Of a stretch of DNA of 64,000 bases, positions 11,401 to 22,094 are shown piece by piece. Below the pieces are notes generated by a model. It did not search any database. It was not told the origin of the DNA and saw nothing but the letters and a program-made list of their open reading frames with translations. Source of the stretch: Brasenia schreberi. Taxonomy: Eukaryota > Streptophyta > Magnoliopsida > Nymphaeales > Cabombaceae. Location of the stretch: contig JAYKKT010000061.1 in assembly GCA_036023115.1 (NCBI GenBank), forward strand, positions 15,433,501-15,497,500, read 5' to 3'. The first letter of the stretch is position 1, and the number at the start of each line of letters is the position of its first letter. Both the position numbers and the translations under genes were made by a program.

Positions 11401-14400
11401 AACTGATATATGTAACGATCACAAGACCAGATATCAGCTTTGCAGTTGGATATGCAAGTAGGTGGATGCACAGTCCTTCTAAACATCATATGAATACAGT
11501 TTTTCATATCATTCGATATTTGAAATCCTCTATCACGCATGGCTTGCTATATACTCCACACCCAACTTTGGATATAGAAATTTACTCCGATACTGATTGG
11601 GCAGGTTCGAAGACTGATCGGAAATCAACATCAGGCTATGTAATACACGTAGGAGGAAATACTGTATCGTAGAAAAGCAAGAAACAATCTGTGGTAGTCC
11701 GGTCTAGTGTAGAGGCAGAATACCGAACTATTGCTCTAGGTATGCGTGAGGGACCGTAGATTATCTCACTCCTAGAAGAAATTGGATTTAAAGAAAACTC
11801 TCCGATTACATTCTTTACAGACAGTAAAGCTGCCCTACAAATAGCACAGAATCCAGACTTCCATGAAAGGACAAAGCACATTGAGATCGACTGTCACTTT
11901 ATCAGAGAAAATATTTCCAAAAGAATTTTTAATCTAGTTTATGTTCGCTCAGAGAATCAATTGGCAGATATTTTCACCAAATCAGCATCAGTAAATGGCC
12001 TTCAGAAAGCACTCTCACAGATGAAAATTACAAAGTCTTCAGGAGTCAACTTGAGGGGGCGTGTTGTGAAGAGCAAGTTGACAGAATGTTTAGAGTCTAG
12101 GTTGTGTCGTGTAATGTCTTTATGTTCAGTTCTATGTAATTAGTGTGTTATGTACGGTTTGGATCCCAATGGATCAGATTATGAGCAGTAGGTGGCGGTA
12201 TTCAAGGGGTGCCGACCTGCACCCTTCTTCATTTCCTCTTGTATTCTTCTGTTTTCTGATGAATAAAATATATTTTGGAAGGTCAAATCAACACACATAG
12301 CCGACTCCATCTAGTATTGGAAAAGGCTTAGTTGTTGTTTGTTAGTTATTTTCATTGAGACTTATCAAACACGCTTCTATTAGTTACCTAGCATTGACAT
12401 GCTAAGATATTGATATAGTATATGCAAATAAACCTTTTGTTGTTGCTTGGAAGTTTTGGTCTATCTATATTAAATGAAACATTTATTTATTTATTACCCT
12501 ATTTTATGTTACATGAAGTATTCATTTGTTCTTGCAGTTATGAGGTTTTATTAACTTTGGACAAGGATAAACACCCAGTGGAGGGACCCATATACTACTA
12601 CGTGTTCAACACTCTCCTCCTATGCTTGCTTGTTCTTCACATTTATTGGTGGGTCTTGATATTCCGCATGCTTGTTAAGCAAATCCAGGCGAGGGGTCAG
12701 ATCAGTGAGGATGTACGATCTGGTATGTGCATTTTTCTAAACTCACCTTATCAAAACTAGGGGGGGAATTTGCTACTGGTTGACTTATATGATGCATCTG
12801 CTACTTCTGAACCATGGAAGTGTTTTCAAAAGTGAATGGCAGATAAAATTTTTGGTCAAGCTGCATCTTTGTCTTCTATAGTACTCTTTGAAAATTTATT
12901 ACACCACTTAATTTTCTCAGTCTTAATCGTTCTGCCTGGAGACTGGGAATACTTACTTTTGCTATGATTAGGAGCTCTTTTACCGTAGTATGATGGCTTA
13001 AGAGCTGGTTCCATTCTATGGAAACTTAACTTCAATGGGAGCTGATTTCCTAAGAAGTATACTGAACAATATGGAAGGCCTGCTACTTTCTTGAGGTTGG
13101 TCCATGTAAAGCTTTCTTGGATTGGATGTTCTTGCGTTGCAAAGCAAGGACTAAAGGACCATGTTGGTACGTTTCCTTAATGATGACATGGGAGAAGCCA
13201 CATGAACTCACTCATTTTAACTTGTGTGAAACAAACAACTAAATTCTTTCAGATGATCAATAACGCTGTATTTTATGAGGAAAAGCTGAAAAAATTTGTT
13301 ATGCTATTTGTGATAAAGGAAAACTAGTAGGTGTTTTGTGTTCTACACACCTTGTCAAGAAGATGTGACACATTTCACACAAGAAATGAAACAAACCTGA
13401 TAAATTTCTTCAATGAAAACTGCTGGTTATGAAGTACTCCATTCGAATAAATTCCCATGTTATGTACCTTATGCAGGTAGGGTTTCTGTCAACAATTGCA
13501 TGGCGATGCTTTTATTTGGATTAGGTTGAACTCAAGACTTTTAAATTGTAAACAACTCAGGAGGGGTTTTGTGCTGCTAACATTCCATGCTCTCTAGACT
13601 TGAACATAGTGCTGTTCGATAGAGTGTTTCTCTCTACCTATGATTTGGTAGCTTACAAGTGGCTCTGCTTGATGTCACTATATGTTGATTCAGTACAAAT
13701 GTCATTTATTATGCTACTTGGTTTTGGCAAGGACTTGTGAGTTCAGTTTGTTCCTCAATTTGAGACTGTGTCTAGCAGTGAAACTTGAAGGGTTCACTCG
13801 TGATGCTACATTTTTATTCTTCCAAAATTTAATATCCAAAGGGCATGGCTGTAAAAAGGTCTGTATTATGTTTCATGAGGCTCAGATAATGAGCCAATTG
13901 TACCTCCACTTTGCTTGGGTGCCCCCTTGAGACTACTTTTGCTGCCTTTCTTCTAACAGAAGAAAAATGAAACCTTTTTGTCGAAACTACTTCATGAAAA
14001 TGCCACTGAATCATAACCACTATCCTTTTGGTTACCCTTCAACCTCCATCGGTGATGCTGAGAAGAAACGTACATGCATTGAAAGAAAGAATCTTCAGGA
14101 GACGGGAAATCTGTAATCATATTTCTACAGCAGTTTTATGTATATAAGTTTGTCCTAGTGGAATGATTTCGTGAGTATCTTTGATGTTTGAGTGGTTGAC
14201 AGATGCAACTAATGCCTGTTATTGTCTTATGACGAATTATACATACTAAGAATGCAACTTTTCCTTAGTTAACCTTTGGTAAAGTGATGGTGATGTTGTA
14301 GGTAGAGGCAGATGTTCTCTTTGTAAATGAGCCATGAAGTGGACAAAAACTATCAAAGGAAAAGATTATGTTACATGTTAAGGGACATGCTGGATGCAAT

Positions 14401-14551
14401 GTCCAATATTTACTGAATAATCATACTTGTTAGTGGATGCAGATGTATCATCTCCTTCTTTGTAATACTTGTGCTATTGATATCCATATATATACTTAAA
14501 CTTCATTTCCTTGTTCCAGATTCTGAGGGTGATGATGAGAAAGGCGATTGA
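5282..14551 (+). CDS. LOH: Ceramide synthase, LAG1 homolog (3' three exons only)
   Basis: Ceramide synthase acylates sphingoid bases with fatty acyl-CoA in the endoplasmic reticulum membrane. Visible exons are 5282-5467, 12538-12722 and 14520-14551; joined they give the last 133 residues in one frame. The Lag1 motif of the TLC domain, with its catalytic histidines' neighbourhood, is seen as [14 protein letters not shown] in the first visible exon. It is followed by membrane segments ([18 protein letters not shown], then [20 protein letters not shown]) and the family's acidic tail [14 protein letters not shown]. All visible splice sites are GT-AG and phases match. The 7.07-kb middle intron carries an RTE LINE with Copia-2 inside it. 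The N-terminal exons are outside the window. Assignment to the LOH1/LOH3 type rather than LOH2 is likely but not proved. Confidence 0.93.
6940..7288 (+). repeat. 5' LTR of Copia-2
   Basis: 349 bp, begins TGTTGTGAAG and ends AATCAACA, immediately followed by the primer-binding site. It matches 12062-12293 apart from a block missing from the latter. Confidence 0.92.
7289..7300 (+). promoter_or_regulatory. Primer-binding site of Copia-2
   Basis: tggtatcagagc directly abuts the 5' LTR. It is the usual plant copia minus-strand primer site for initiator methionine tRNA. Confidence 0.9.
7794..8817 (+). pseudogene. Copia-2 gag (frame-broken)
   Basis: ATG at 7794 opens [15 protein letters not shown]. 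The frame is lost near 7870 and resumes in the UBN2-type gag segment (8017-8424: [16 protein letters not shown]). An in-frame TAG at 8422 interrupts it before the Gly/Arg-rich region and zinc knuckle [19 protein letters not shown] (8575-8630). Gag packages element RNA in cytoplasmic particles. Confidence 0.85.
8818..12045 (+). pseudogene. Copia-2 pol (protease, integrase, reverse transcriptase, RNase H)
   Basis: Protease [10 protein letters not shown] near 8886-8918. Pre-integrase near 9290-9410. The integrase core is intact in the long frame 9296-10327: VHSDIWG, FRSDNGD and the Glu in VAERKNRH supply the D-D-E triad. RT follows from [15 protein letters not shown] (about 10530), broken by TAG at 10738, with YVDD at 11098-11109. 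RNase H has [10 protein letters not shown] near 11578 and VEAEYRT near 11710, with a TAG inside. About five lesions separate it from a continuous polyprotein. Confidence 0.88.
12062..12293 (+). repeat. 3' LTR of Copia-2, internally deleted
   Basis: 232 bp against 349 bp in the 5' copy. The missing block follows 'ggatcagattatga' and rejoins at 'gcag.aggtggcg'. Both LTR ends (TGTTGTGAAG…TCAACA) are kept. Confidence 0.9.
12538..12722 (+). CDS. LOH: LOH penultimate exon
   Basis: Acceptor cttgcag at 12531-12537, donor gtatgt from 12723. It encodes [20 protein letters not shown] through to SEDVRS, including the last membrane segment of the TLC domain. It begins with the third base of Ser and ends with the first base of Asp, completed at 14520. 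Confidence 0.93.
12723..14519 (+). other. Last intron of LOH
   Basis: 1.8 kb between gtatgt and ttgttccag. No transposon or RNA gene recognised. ORFs at 13682 (+) and 13829 (-) have no domain and look incidental. Confidence 0.7.
14520..14551 (+). CDS. LOH: LOH terminal exon
   Basis: Acceptor ccag at 14516-14519. It encodes the acidic end (D)SEGDDEKGD and the TGA at 14549-14551. The short acidic C-terminus is typical of plant LAG1 homologs. Confidence 0.88.
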
Positions 14552-15114
14552 ATCATTTCACAAAGATTATGCCTCATTCTGTATGTATCTGTTGACTTTC
14601 ACAATTCCATTACGTCTTCGGCAATGAATTTTGAAGTTGTGATTTTTTTATCTTTTACAGTTGAAACTCTAGCGTACTTCTTTATTATCTCAAATTCAAG
14701 TTGGCAGATAATTGATGGGGTTAACATTTTGATTGACTTTCCAATCTCGATTCATCCATGCTGAGGCTTTCATCTGAGGAACTCTTGACTGTAGACCCAA
14801 AGTGTTCATCATGAGATAGTTCTCTGGACCTGGCACTGGCAATCCGTATAATTCAAAGAAAATAAAGTGAAAGCCTGGAAACATTAATATTCATCAGTTA
14901 TTTGTCCTTTTCCTCCCTAGTCCCAAATTATTTTCTTCATTGATTTTGATCACCATCTTTTGTGATTGTAATGGGGTCAACGTGTAACCTTGTATTGATA
15001 TTCTTGAGCGCAACAAAAACATGCCTTTTTAGATGCAGTGAATTTTCAGTTTTGTATCACGTGTAGATGATGTGAATTTCAAGCTCACTATCAGGTGTAC
15101 ATGCAATGAATTTT

Positions 15115-15148
15115 ACTCTCTCTCTCTCTCTCTCTCCCTCTCTCTCTA
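15115..15148. repeat. (CT)n microsatellite
   Basis: About 34 bp of CT/TC with one interruption (ccctc). Confidence 0.85.
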
Positions 15149-15859
15149 AGTGTTGGATGCGGGTATAACTTTTTGATATTCCTCTTGTCCTCCTTTATTC
15201 CCCTAGGAATCATGGTATATCTCGGTGATCACCTTATGAATGAAGTGTTCTTTTGTCGTGTGGTAGGTCGATGAACCTTTTTCTTGCCCACAAGGAGCAT
15301 CAGCTATTGGGAGGACATTGGGCCCTCCAACTCTACTAAGTAGATTGATTGCTTGTTGCTGGTAGGGTTCTGCCTAACAGAACCTGCCAATAAAACAAAA
15401 GAGGAAAGGAACCCTTTTCTCATCTTTAGGAGTTGAACTGATTTTGAAGAAATCTCCAGAATTTTCATGAGATTGACAATTCCTGAACCAAAGAATTATC
15501 AACATAGAAGGTTCACTTTCCACTTGACATTCATGATGCGACGTGAAAAATTCTTAAAAGATTCTTTCCCCTAAGAATTGGACTAAATCGAGGAATTGAA
15601 GAATTGCGAATTCAAAGTACCATTGTTGAATAAAAAATTCAAACGCTAGAATTCAAGTTATTTTCTCTCCCTCAAACTCACTGTCACCAGTCATACCAAA
15701 TAAAAATCAAGGTTAACACTTACCAATCTGATTTTCCCATGAGAAACAGAAACCTCGTGAATGAGAGAAAGATATATCCCACTTGTGGAAACATGACCTA
15801 GTTTTCTTCTTCCTTTGGGAACATCAGACCTAGTAAAGTACTTCTTTTCATGCACAAAG

Positions 15860-15972
15860 AGCAATAGCTCACCTGGCTAAGGTGTTGATTCAAAATTTGT
15901 AGGTCATGAAATTGGAACATAGCGTGAGCTTCCAGCTTCGGCCTCTCCATTTTACAAAAAAAAAAAGTGTTC
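15860..15972 (+). mobile_element. Possible tRNA-derived SINE
   Basis: An A-box-like 'tagctcacctgg' (15867 on) is followed about 35 bp later by a degenerate B-box-like 'ggtcatgaaattggaac' and ends in an A12 run near 15957-15967. That is the layout of a tRNA-derived SINE head plus A tail. No TSD was confirmed, so this is weak. Confidence 0.35.
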
Positions 15973-16719
15973 TATTTTAGTTCTACTGCAAACCATCTTA
16001 GAACTCTTTGTTGGTATTATATGCCTGAATTCGTGACCGGTAACTATATCCATCAATGGAACCATCTCCTCCGCAACTTGCAGGATGTTTGGAAACTTAT
16101 AATAGCATGTCGCATCAGCCACATTTAAATATTTTGTTAACTAAAAAAAAAATTAACATAGAACTTAGTTTGGTGCCATCTCAAGGTACATTTCATGAAT
16201 ATTAGTTAGTTAATACTTATTAAAGAATAATAACTTTTGAAGCTAAGTTTCTCTTAGATATTATCCATTATATAAAATACAAAACATAATATATACATAT
16301 AAATTGTTGTGTCCCCGCACCATGATTTTTCTAAAGTTGTATCTGTGTCACGCAACTCCGCCCATCACCCTTGCATTGCTGGTCCCAAGCCCGGATAAAG
16401 GAGGAGGGTTTTGTTAGGCTTTTGACAACCAACGTAAAACTTCATCGGATTTGTATAACATGGATTACAAAAATTATGAGGATTGCTTTGGGGCGTCCTC
16501 GCCTAGCGACGTGCTGCAGAGCCCGAATGCAGTAAGAAGTAAAGGGTCACTACATTTTCGCTCGAATGTAGTGAATCAATTGTAGAGAGGGTTCCCACAT
16601 CATGGACGGGTGTGGGTAAAGAAATTAGTCCCGCTACATTGCCGCCCGAATGTAGTGAAAAATTTTTAGAGAGTGTCTCCGCATTTTGATTATGGACGGA
16701 TGCGAGGGGTAAGGAAGCT

Positions 16720-17510
16720 AGTCCTAGATAATAAGATTCGTATTGGTTCTTAGAATATCGGAACATTATCCGGTAAGCTAATGGAGGTGGTAGATACTAT
16801 GATTCGGAGAAAGATTCACATTCTAAGTTTATAAGAGACAAAATGGGTTGGAGAAAAAGTAAAGGAGATAGAGGATATAGGTTTTAAATTATGGTACTCA
16901 GGTAAAGAAAAGGCTCGAAACGGAGTTGGTATTATCATAAATAAAGATTTAAAAGAGAGTGTAGTAGACGTAAAACGATATGGTGACCGAATCAAGACGT
17001 TGAAATTAATGTTAGGAGCAGAGGTTTTGAATATAGTTTGTGCTTACGCACCCCAAGTAGGATTAGAAGATAGTATAAAGACAGTTTTTTTAGAAGAGTT
17101 AGATAAGGTATTTCAAAAGATTCCACAAAGGGAGATGATTTGTTTAGGAGGAGATTTAAATGGACATGTCGGTAAAGAGGCATTAGGATATCAAGGGATT
17201 CATGAAAACTTTGGTTTTGGGGATATAAACGAGGAAGGTAAGGAGATTTTAAATTTTGCTATGGCATTTGATCTCTTTATAGTCAATACAATCTTCAAAA
17301 AAACGAGATGAACATATAATTACTTATAAAAGTGGCTTATCACAATCACAAATTGATTACTTTATTTGTAAAAAAAAAGATAGAGTGTATTGTAAAGATT
17401 GTAAGGTAATTCCAGGAGAAAGCTTAACCACCCAACATCGACTTTTAGTTATGGATTTAGAAATAGAAAAATGGACAAAGAAGAAAAGAGTGCATCGAGC
17501 TATTCATACT
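16720..17510 (+). pseudogene. RTE LINE endonuclease domain
   Basis: Frames read [34 protein letters not shown] and CLGGDLNGHVG (17000-17311), the core of an exonuclease/endonuclease/phosphatase-fold nicking enzyme. The DLNGH Asp/Asn/His group is present. Stops occur near 16830 and at 17309. In RTE elements this enzyme nicks target DNA to prime reverse transcription. Confidence 0.85.
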
Positions 17511-17600
17511 AAATGGTGAAACCTCAAAAGTGAGAAGAAGATATATTTAAAGAAAGTCCTTCAAGGAGATGTTTGGAATTATGTTGGCATACCCTGTGAT

Positions 17601-19500
17601 ATGTGGAACAATATGGCTATACATATTAGGAAAGTGGCAAAAGATGTGTTAGGGGTATCTAAGGGAGGTGTACCGGCACAAAAAGAAGCTTGGTGGTGGA
17701 GTGAAGTAGTACAAAATAAAATCAAGGCAAAGAGGGCATGTTATAAATTACATTATGCTAAGAAAACTAGTGAAACTTTAAAAGCTTATAAGAAAGCAAA
17801 GAAAGAAGCGAAAAAGGCCGTTGGTGAAGCAAAAGCTAAGATTTGGGAGGACTTATATAAAAAACTCAACTCAAAAGAGGGTGAAAGAGATATTTTTAGG
17901 ATAGCTAGGGCAAGAGATAAGAAAACTAAAGATCTTAATTATGTTAGATGCATAAAGGACGAGGATGAAAAAATTCTAGTGGCAAATGATGATATAAGAA
18001 ATAGATGGAAAAACTATTTTTATAATATTTTTAATGAAAATAAAGATGTTAGTATTAGCTTGGTGGTGGAGTGAAGTAGTACAAAATAAAATGATGATAT
18101 ATTTTTAGTTCAGAAAAGTATATAAACCACAATTTCTACCGACGTATTCAAAAGAATGAAGTCAAAGAGGCTCTTAAACATATGAAGGTAGGTAAATCGG
18201 TAGGACCAGATAATATTCCTATAGAAGTTTGGAAAATACTAGGAGAAATAGGAATCACTTGGCTCACAAGACTATTTAATGAAATATGAAAAAACAAAAA
18301 GATGTCCGAGTAATGGAGAGCAAGTACACTTATACCCATATATAAGAACAAGGGAGACATTCGAAATTGTGCGAATTATCGAGGTATCAAGTTAATGAGT
18401 CATACTATGAAATTATGGGAAATAATTATTGAACGTAGGTTAAGACAAGTATCAAGTACAATAGAGAACCAATTTGGATTCATGGCAGGTAGATCTACTA
18501 TTGAAGCGATTCACCTTTTGAGACGTCTTACAAAATATTTTAGAGCAAAAAAGAAAGACCTTCACATGATATTTATTGATCTAAAAAAAGCTTATGATAG
18601 GGTACCGAGGAAGGTTCTTTGGAGAACTTTGGAAAAAAGAGGTATCTCATTGACATATATTAACCTTATAAGAGACATGTATGATGGTGCAAAAACATGT
18701 ATGAGGACTCACGAAGGAACGACAGACTTCTTTGAAGTTAATATTGGGTTACATCAAGGATCAACTTTAAGTCCATACTTATTTATAATGGTGATGGATG
18801 AGTTAATAAAATATATTGAAGATGAAGTACCTTGGTGTATGTTATTTGAAGATGATATTGTATTAGTGGAGGAGTCTAAAGAAAAAGTTAATAGAAAATT
18901 GGAACTATGGAGAGAAACATTAGAAAACAAAGGCCTCCGACTTAGTAGAACAAAGACAAAATATATGGAATGTAAGTTTGATTATTTGGTTACTTTAGAG
19001 GACATAGAAATTAAAATTGGCACACATTGCATTCCCCAAAAGGAAAGTTTTAAACACCTAGGGTCAATTTTTCAGAGTGATGGAAGAATTGATGGAGATG
19101 TTACGCATAGAATTAATGCTGGTTGGTTAAAATGGAGAGGAGCATCAAGTATTCTTTGTGATAAAAAGATACCATTAAAATTAAAAGGTAAATATTATAG
19201 AGTAGCAATTAGGCCTGCCATGTTTATGGTTATGAGTGTTGGGCAGTTATTGATCAACATGTACAAAAGATGTCTGTGACAGAAATAAAGATGTTGAGAT
19301 GAATGAGTGGTCATACAAGAAAAGACCGTACAAATTAGGAGTGGCACCAATAGAGGATAAAATGAGAGAACATCGTTTAAGATGGTTTGGACATATAGAA
19401 AGAAGATCAAAAGAAGAAAGGTTAGAAAAGCTAAATTTGGAAAGTATTAAAAGAGGTAGGACGACCACAAAAGTGTTGGAAAGAAATAATAAAGAATGAT
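17601..19500 (+). pseudogene. RTE LINE reverse transcriptase region
   Basis: 17601-18074 is the basic linker ([20 protein letters not shown]). RT follows, with the main open piece 18395-19279: [27 protein letters not shown] and [13 protein letters not shown]. The catalytic loop reads [11 protein letters not shown], so both aspartates are kept but the usual FADD Ala is Glu. C-terminal KMLRWM-like and [11 protein letters not shown] motifs continue in other frames to about 19500. Confidence 0.88.
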
Positions 19501-19632
19501 CTAGCTTATTGGGAGTTAACTGCTAACATAGCACACGATAGGGATCTCTGGAAACAAAAAATCCATGTAGCCAACCCCGTCTAGTATGGGAAAAGGCTTG
19601 GTTGTTGTTATTGTTTGTATCTGTGTCACGCA

Positions 19633-20429
19633 CCCACACCCCACACCCTTGTAACAGATCTTGCAGGAGGCTACTTCTCGTTCGAGCATGAATCACTATT
19701 CCAATGCAGTCCAACAGAATGATGTTTTACTGCCTCCATTGAACGATAAGGATTTTCCGTTCACATTCCTTCACTATTCAGATGCAAATTAGGCATGTTT
19801 TCTCGTCATGTGTCTGCTAATCGAAGAATTTCTTTGCATCCTTTTGGGAGATCATCTTTTTCCCAAAATTTCTTGCTGAAGTAGATTTCAGTGAAGAGAA
19901 ATTCAAGTTTAACTCTCCCTGAAGGTCAAGAAGACAGGTGAGATTTTTTTGTTTTCTGATAGGCAAGCTTATTAACTATCCGTACCGGGTATGCATACCC
20001 CAGTCATTGAACTAGGAACATTCAACTTGATGGTTCTTTGAGTTAACCCCTTAGCGGAGGGAGCTGGCGCACCTTGTGCAACAGAGAGGAGTTGCAGCGG
20101 AAAGATTGGTATGCAAGTGAAATTAAAAGCTGCAAGAGCCAACTCCTAGTTTTAGATTTCGACGCAAATCTGGTTATAATCTATTTCAGTGGACTTTAAA
20201 TTTAGGTAAAGACTGTAGGTCCAAATAATACTTCATGAACCAAGCTTTCTTAATAGAACATTTTCTGAATTATTTCGAACTTTTGGTATTCTCACAAGTT
20301 AATCTGAGGCAGCCATTAATGGGTGATTCAGTGAGAACTTTATACAGAAGAGCAACTTTCCATAGATATTGCTACCAGGAAATTATTCATACAGTGAAAT
20401 AATACGATAAGGTCAATATTGTGCTGAAT
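19633..20429. other. Intergenic DNA downstream of COL
   Basis: No gene recognised. Because COL is on the minus strand, the left part next to 20430 should hold its 3' UTR. Confidence 0.5.
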
Positions 20430-20789
20430 TCAGAACGTTGGTACTACTCCATAACCTGCTTCAACCATTAGAGCAGCTGGGCAGATCTGATCCACCTCGA
20501 TTTCGATGTGAGTTCTCTTCACGAACCGCCCTTTGATTCTGGGTCGTGTTTCAGCATACGCCTTGCGAGAAGCATACCTGATTGTCTTTTCGAATTTTCT
20601 GTTCTTGCGCTTCTCCTTGTATCGCAACACTCGGGCTTCCCTGTCCATTAATACCAGCTGAGGCGCAATTGGAGTTGTAGGGCATGCTGCTAACTCAATT
20701 GCTTCTTTTGAATTTATGAGATAAGAGCCTGAATATTCAGTTGTGGTTGCTTCTGGCACTATGCCTACATCTATTGATGACAGCGAAAT
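20430..20789 (-). CDS. COL: COL exon 2 (CCT exon)
   Basis: Acceptor gttcag immediately 5' of ATTTCGCTG (20789). Phase 0 join to exon 1 gives [14 protein letters not shown], the position where CO-family introns lie. Stop at 20430-20432. Confidence 0.92.
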   Translation of the reverse strand: MSLSSIDVGIVPEATTTEYSGSYLINSKEAIELAACPTTPIAPQLVLMDREARVLRYKEKRKNRKFEKTIRYASRKAYAETRPRIKGRFVKRTHIEIEVDQICPAALMVEAGYGVVPTF

Positions 20790-21075
20790 CTGAACACGAA
20801 AAACAGCAAGAACTTATCACACCATGTGAAAGGTATTCCACCAACTATGACATTTCCGGTGGGTAAATGATTTAAAGGAGATTTTAGATCCTCACCAAGA
20901 AAATGATAAGATGATGACTGGCTGATTTAACCATGATTTCATGCACCTTATAGTGATTGAATCTCAAATACAATTGTTTTAAGGTAATTTACAGCAAGCT
21001 TTCACTATGATCTTCTAGAGGTAGCCTTCAAAATAAATAAGCCAGACAAGCATAAAATAGTAGTTCTCTCTCTCT

Positions 21076-21145
<70 letters not shown>

Positions 21146-22023
21146 ATGAGAGGTCTAAAAGTCCGACCCCATGATATATGCAAAGATTCAAAGACTAACA
21201 GAAATTAGCCAAAAGAAAAGCCACAACCATGAAAATGTTTGTGTAGAAGCAAGAAAAACAATAAAAAAGACCAGAAAGAAACCATGATGCATATTAGAGA
21301 GAGAAAGAGTTGCACAGGGTTTGTGAACTAAAAGCAATATAAGAGAACAGGAAAGAGATAAGAGTGTTTCCTGACTGCTGGTTGTAGACTTACATTATGT
21401 GTGAGTGATCCAGAATAGTAGTAGGCTCCTTTATGATTGCCAAACTCCATATCCAAATAGTGATGGCCACTCTGCTGTTGGACAGGCACAACACTGTCTG
21501 CACCTTCAGCTTCACTGTACTGGCTTTGCACATGAGTTTGGCTCTCACTGCATGGCTCCCCATAATCAACCAAGTCCAAGTACTCATCAACTTCACTCCC
21601 ACCGAACGGAAAGCTTTCACTTCCAGCCTCTGAGCCCGGGTTCTTACCGGCTGGGTCTGGCAAAAGCCATGAATTGGCCTCCTTTTCATCATCACCATCA
21701 TCATCCTCACGAATTATGGATTTCTCATATGGGTAGTGATGGTTTTCGTTGTGTGTCATGTCGTCGCTGTAGCACTTGCTGGGCTGGTACTGGTGGATAG
21801 GCACACGGACGTGGCGGCGTGCCAGGGGGTTCACCGAGTGGATGTCGGCGTCGCAGGTGGTGCAGAGGGATGCTGCATCCGCCTTGCAGATAACGGTGGC
21901 CGGGACACTCTCGCAGACCTCACAGAGCCTGTGATGTGCATGGGCCTGAGGCATGCAGGTAGGAATTGGTGACCATGGCCTCAGTCCCCTCTGCTTGTAC
22001 TTCATCATCTCCCCTCTTACCAT
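20430..22023 (-). CDS. COL: CONSTANS-like transcription factor, single B-box plus CCT
   Basis: Two exons: 22023-21394 (210 codons) and 20789-20430 (119 codons plus stop), giving 329 aa. Residues 34-74 form a zinc-binding B-box ([20 protein letters not shown] onward to [11 protein letters not shown]). Residues 259-302 are the CCT domain ([20 protein letters not shown] onward to KGRFVKR), which binds DNA with NF-Y subunits. The protein ends GYGVVPTF, the VP motif through which CO proteins contact COP1. An acidic/Gln middle and LDMEFG match group I CO-like proteins. The B-box is of the second-box type and the usual first B-box is absent. Donor gtaagt and acceptor ttcag are canonical. The role is probably photoperiod or light-linked transcription. 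A (CT)n tract lies 15 bp upstream of the ATG. Confidence 0.93.
21081..21142. repeat. (CT)n microsatellite in COL intron
   Basis: About 62 bp of uninterrupted CT, preceded by a shorter CT stretch from 21065. It lies in the 604-bp COL intron. Confidence 0.95.
21394..22023 (-). CDS. COL: COL exon 1 (B-box exon)
   Basis: ATG at 22023-22021 (ATGGTAAGAGGGGAG), donor AAT|gtaagt at 21393. ATG codons 6 and 7 (MM) could also serve as starts. The upstream sequence is a microsatellite with no coding similarity, so no first B-box can be added. Confidence 0.9.
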
Positions 22024-22033
22024 CCTACCATAT

Positions 22034-22037
<4 letters not shown>

Positions 22038-22092
<55 letters not shown>
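22038..22092. repeat. (CT)n microsatellite in COL 5' leader
   Basis: 55 bp of CT (GA on the gene strand), ending 15 bp upstream of the COL ATG. GA/CT tracts at plant transcript starts are known targets of BPC/GAGA-binding proteins; whether this one acts so is unknown. Confidence 0.93.

Positions 22093-22094
<2 letters not shown>

Larger units (their letters stand above)
6940..12293 (+). mobile_element. Copia-2: complete-structure Ty1/copia element nested in the LINE
   Basis: 5' LTR 6940-7288, primer-binding site 7289-7300 (tggtatcagagc, complementary to initiator tRNA-Met), gag, pol, polypurine tract near 12050-12060, 3' LTR 12062-12293. The TSD is catgt (6935-6939) against cacat (12294-12298); rejoining the flanks restores the LINE consensus …ccatgt/agccgac. 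The 3' LTR is 117 bp shorter than the 5' one. Several stops and frame breaks make it inactive, but the pol motifs are much better kept than in Copia-1. Confidence 0.92.
6050..12350 (+). mobile_element. Old RTE-clade LINE remnant split by Copia-2
   Basis: 6050-6939 matches the RT and C-terminal part of the RTE elements in this window (for example the stretch equivalent to DEVPWCMLF at 6205-6240, and the 'gaaacaaagaatccatgt' tail at 6920-6939), but with many substitutions and stops. The LINE resumes at 12294-12350 with 'agccgactccatctagta…aaaggcttagttgttg', the family 3' end. It is 5'-truncated and clearly older than the copies at 16355 and 47735. Left border approximate. Confidence 0.8.
14552..16336 (+). 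other. LOH 3' UTR and intergenic DNA
   Basis: AT-rich with no ORF worth calling. It contains a (CT)n tract near 15115-15148 and a possible SINE near 15860-15972. The 3' UTR end cannot be placed from sequence alone. Confidence 0.5.
16355..19614 (+). mobile_element. Full-length RTE-clade LINE with 18-bp TSD
   Basis: Flanked by a perfect 18-bp direct repeat ttgtatctgtgtcacgca (16337-16354 and 19615-19632), so both ends of the 3.26-kb element are defined. Order: leader (16355-16700), apurinic/apyrimidinic-type endonuclease (16720-17500), linker, reverse transcriptase (18100-19280), and a 3' end 'ctagtatgggaaaaggcttggttgttg' with a TTG-rich tail. No poly(A) tail and no RNase H are present, typical of RTE. 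Several stops and frameshifts inactivate it. A 36-bp internal duplication interrupts the frame at 18057. Confidence 0.92.
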
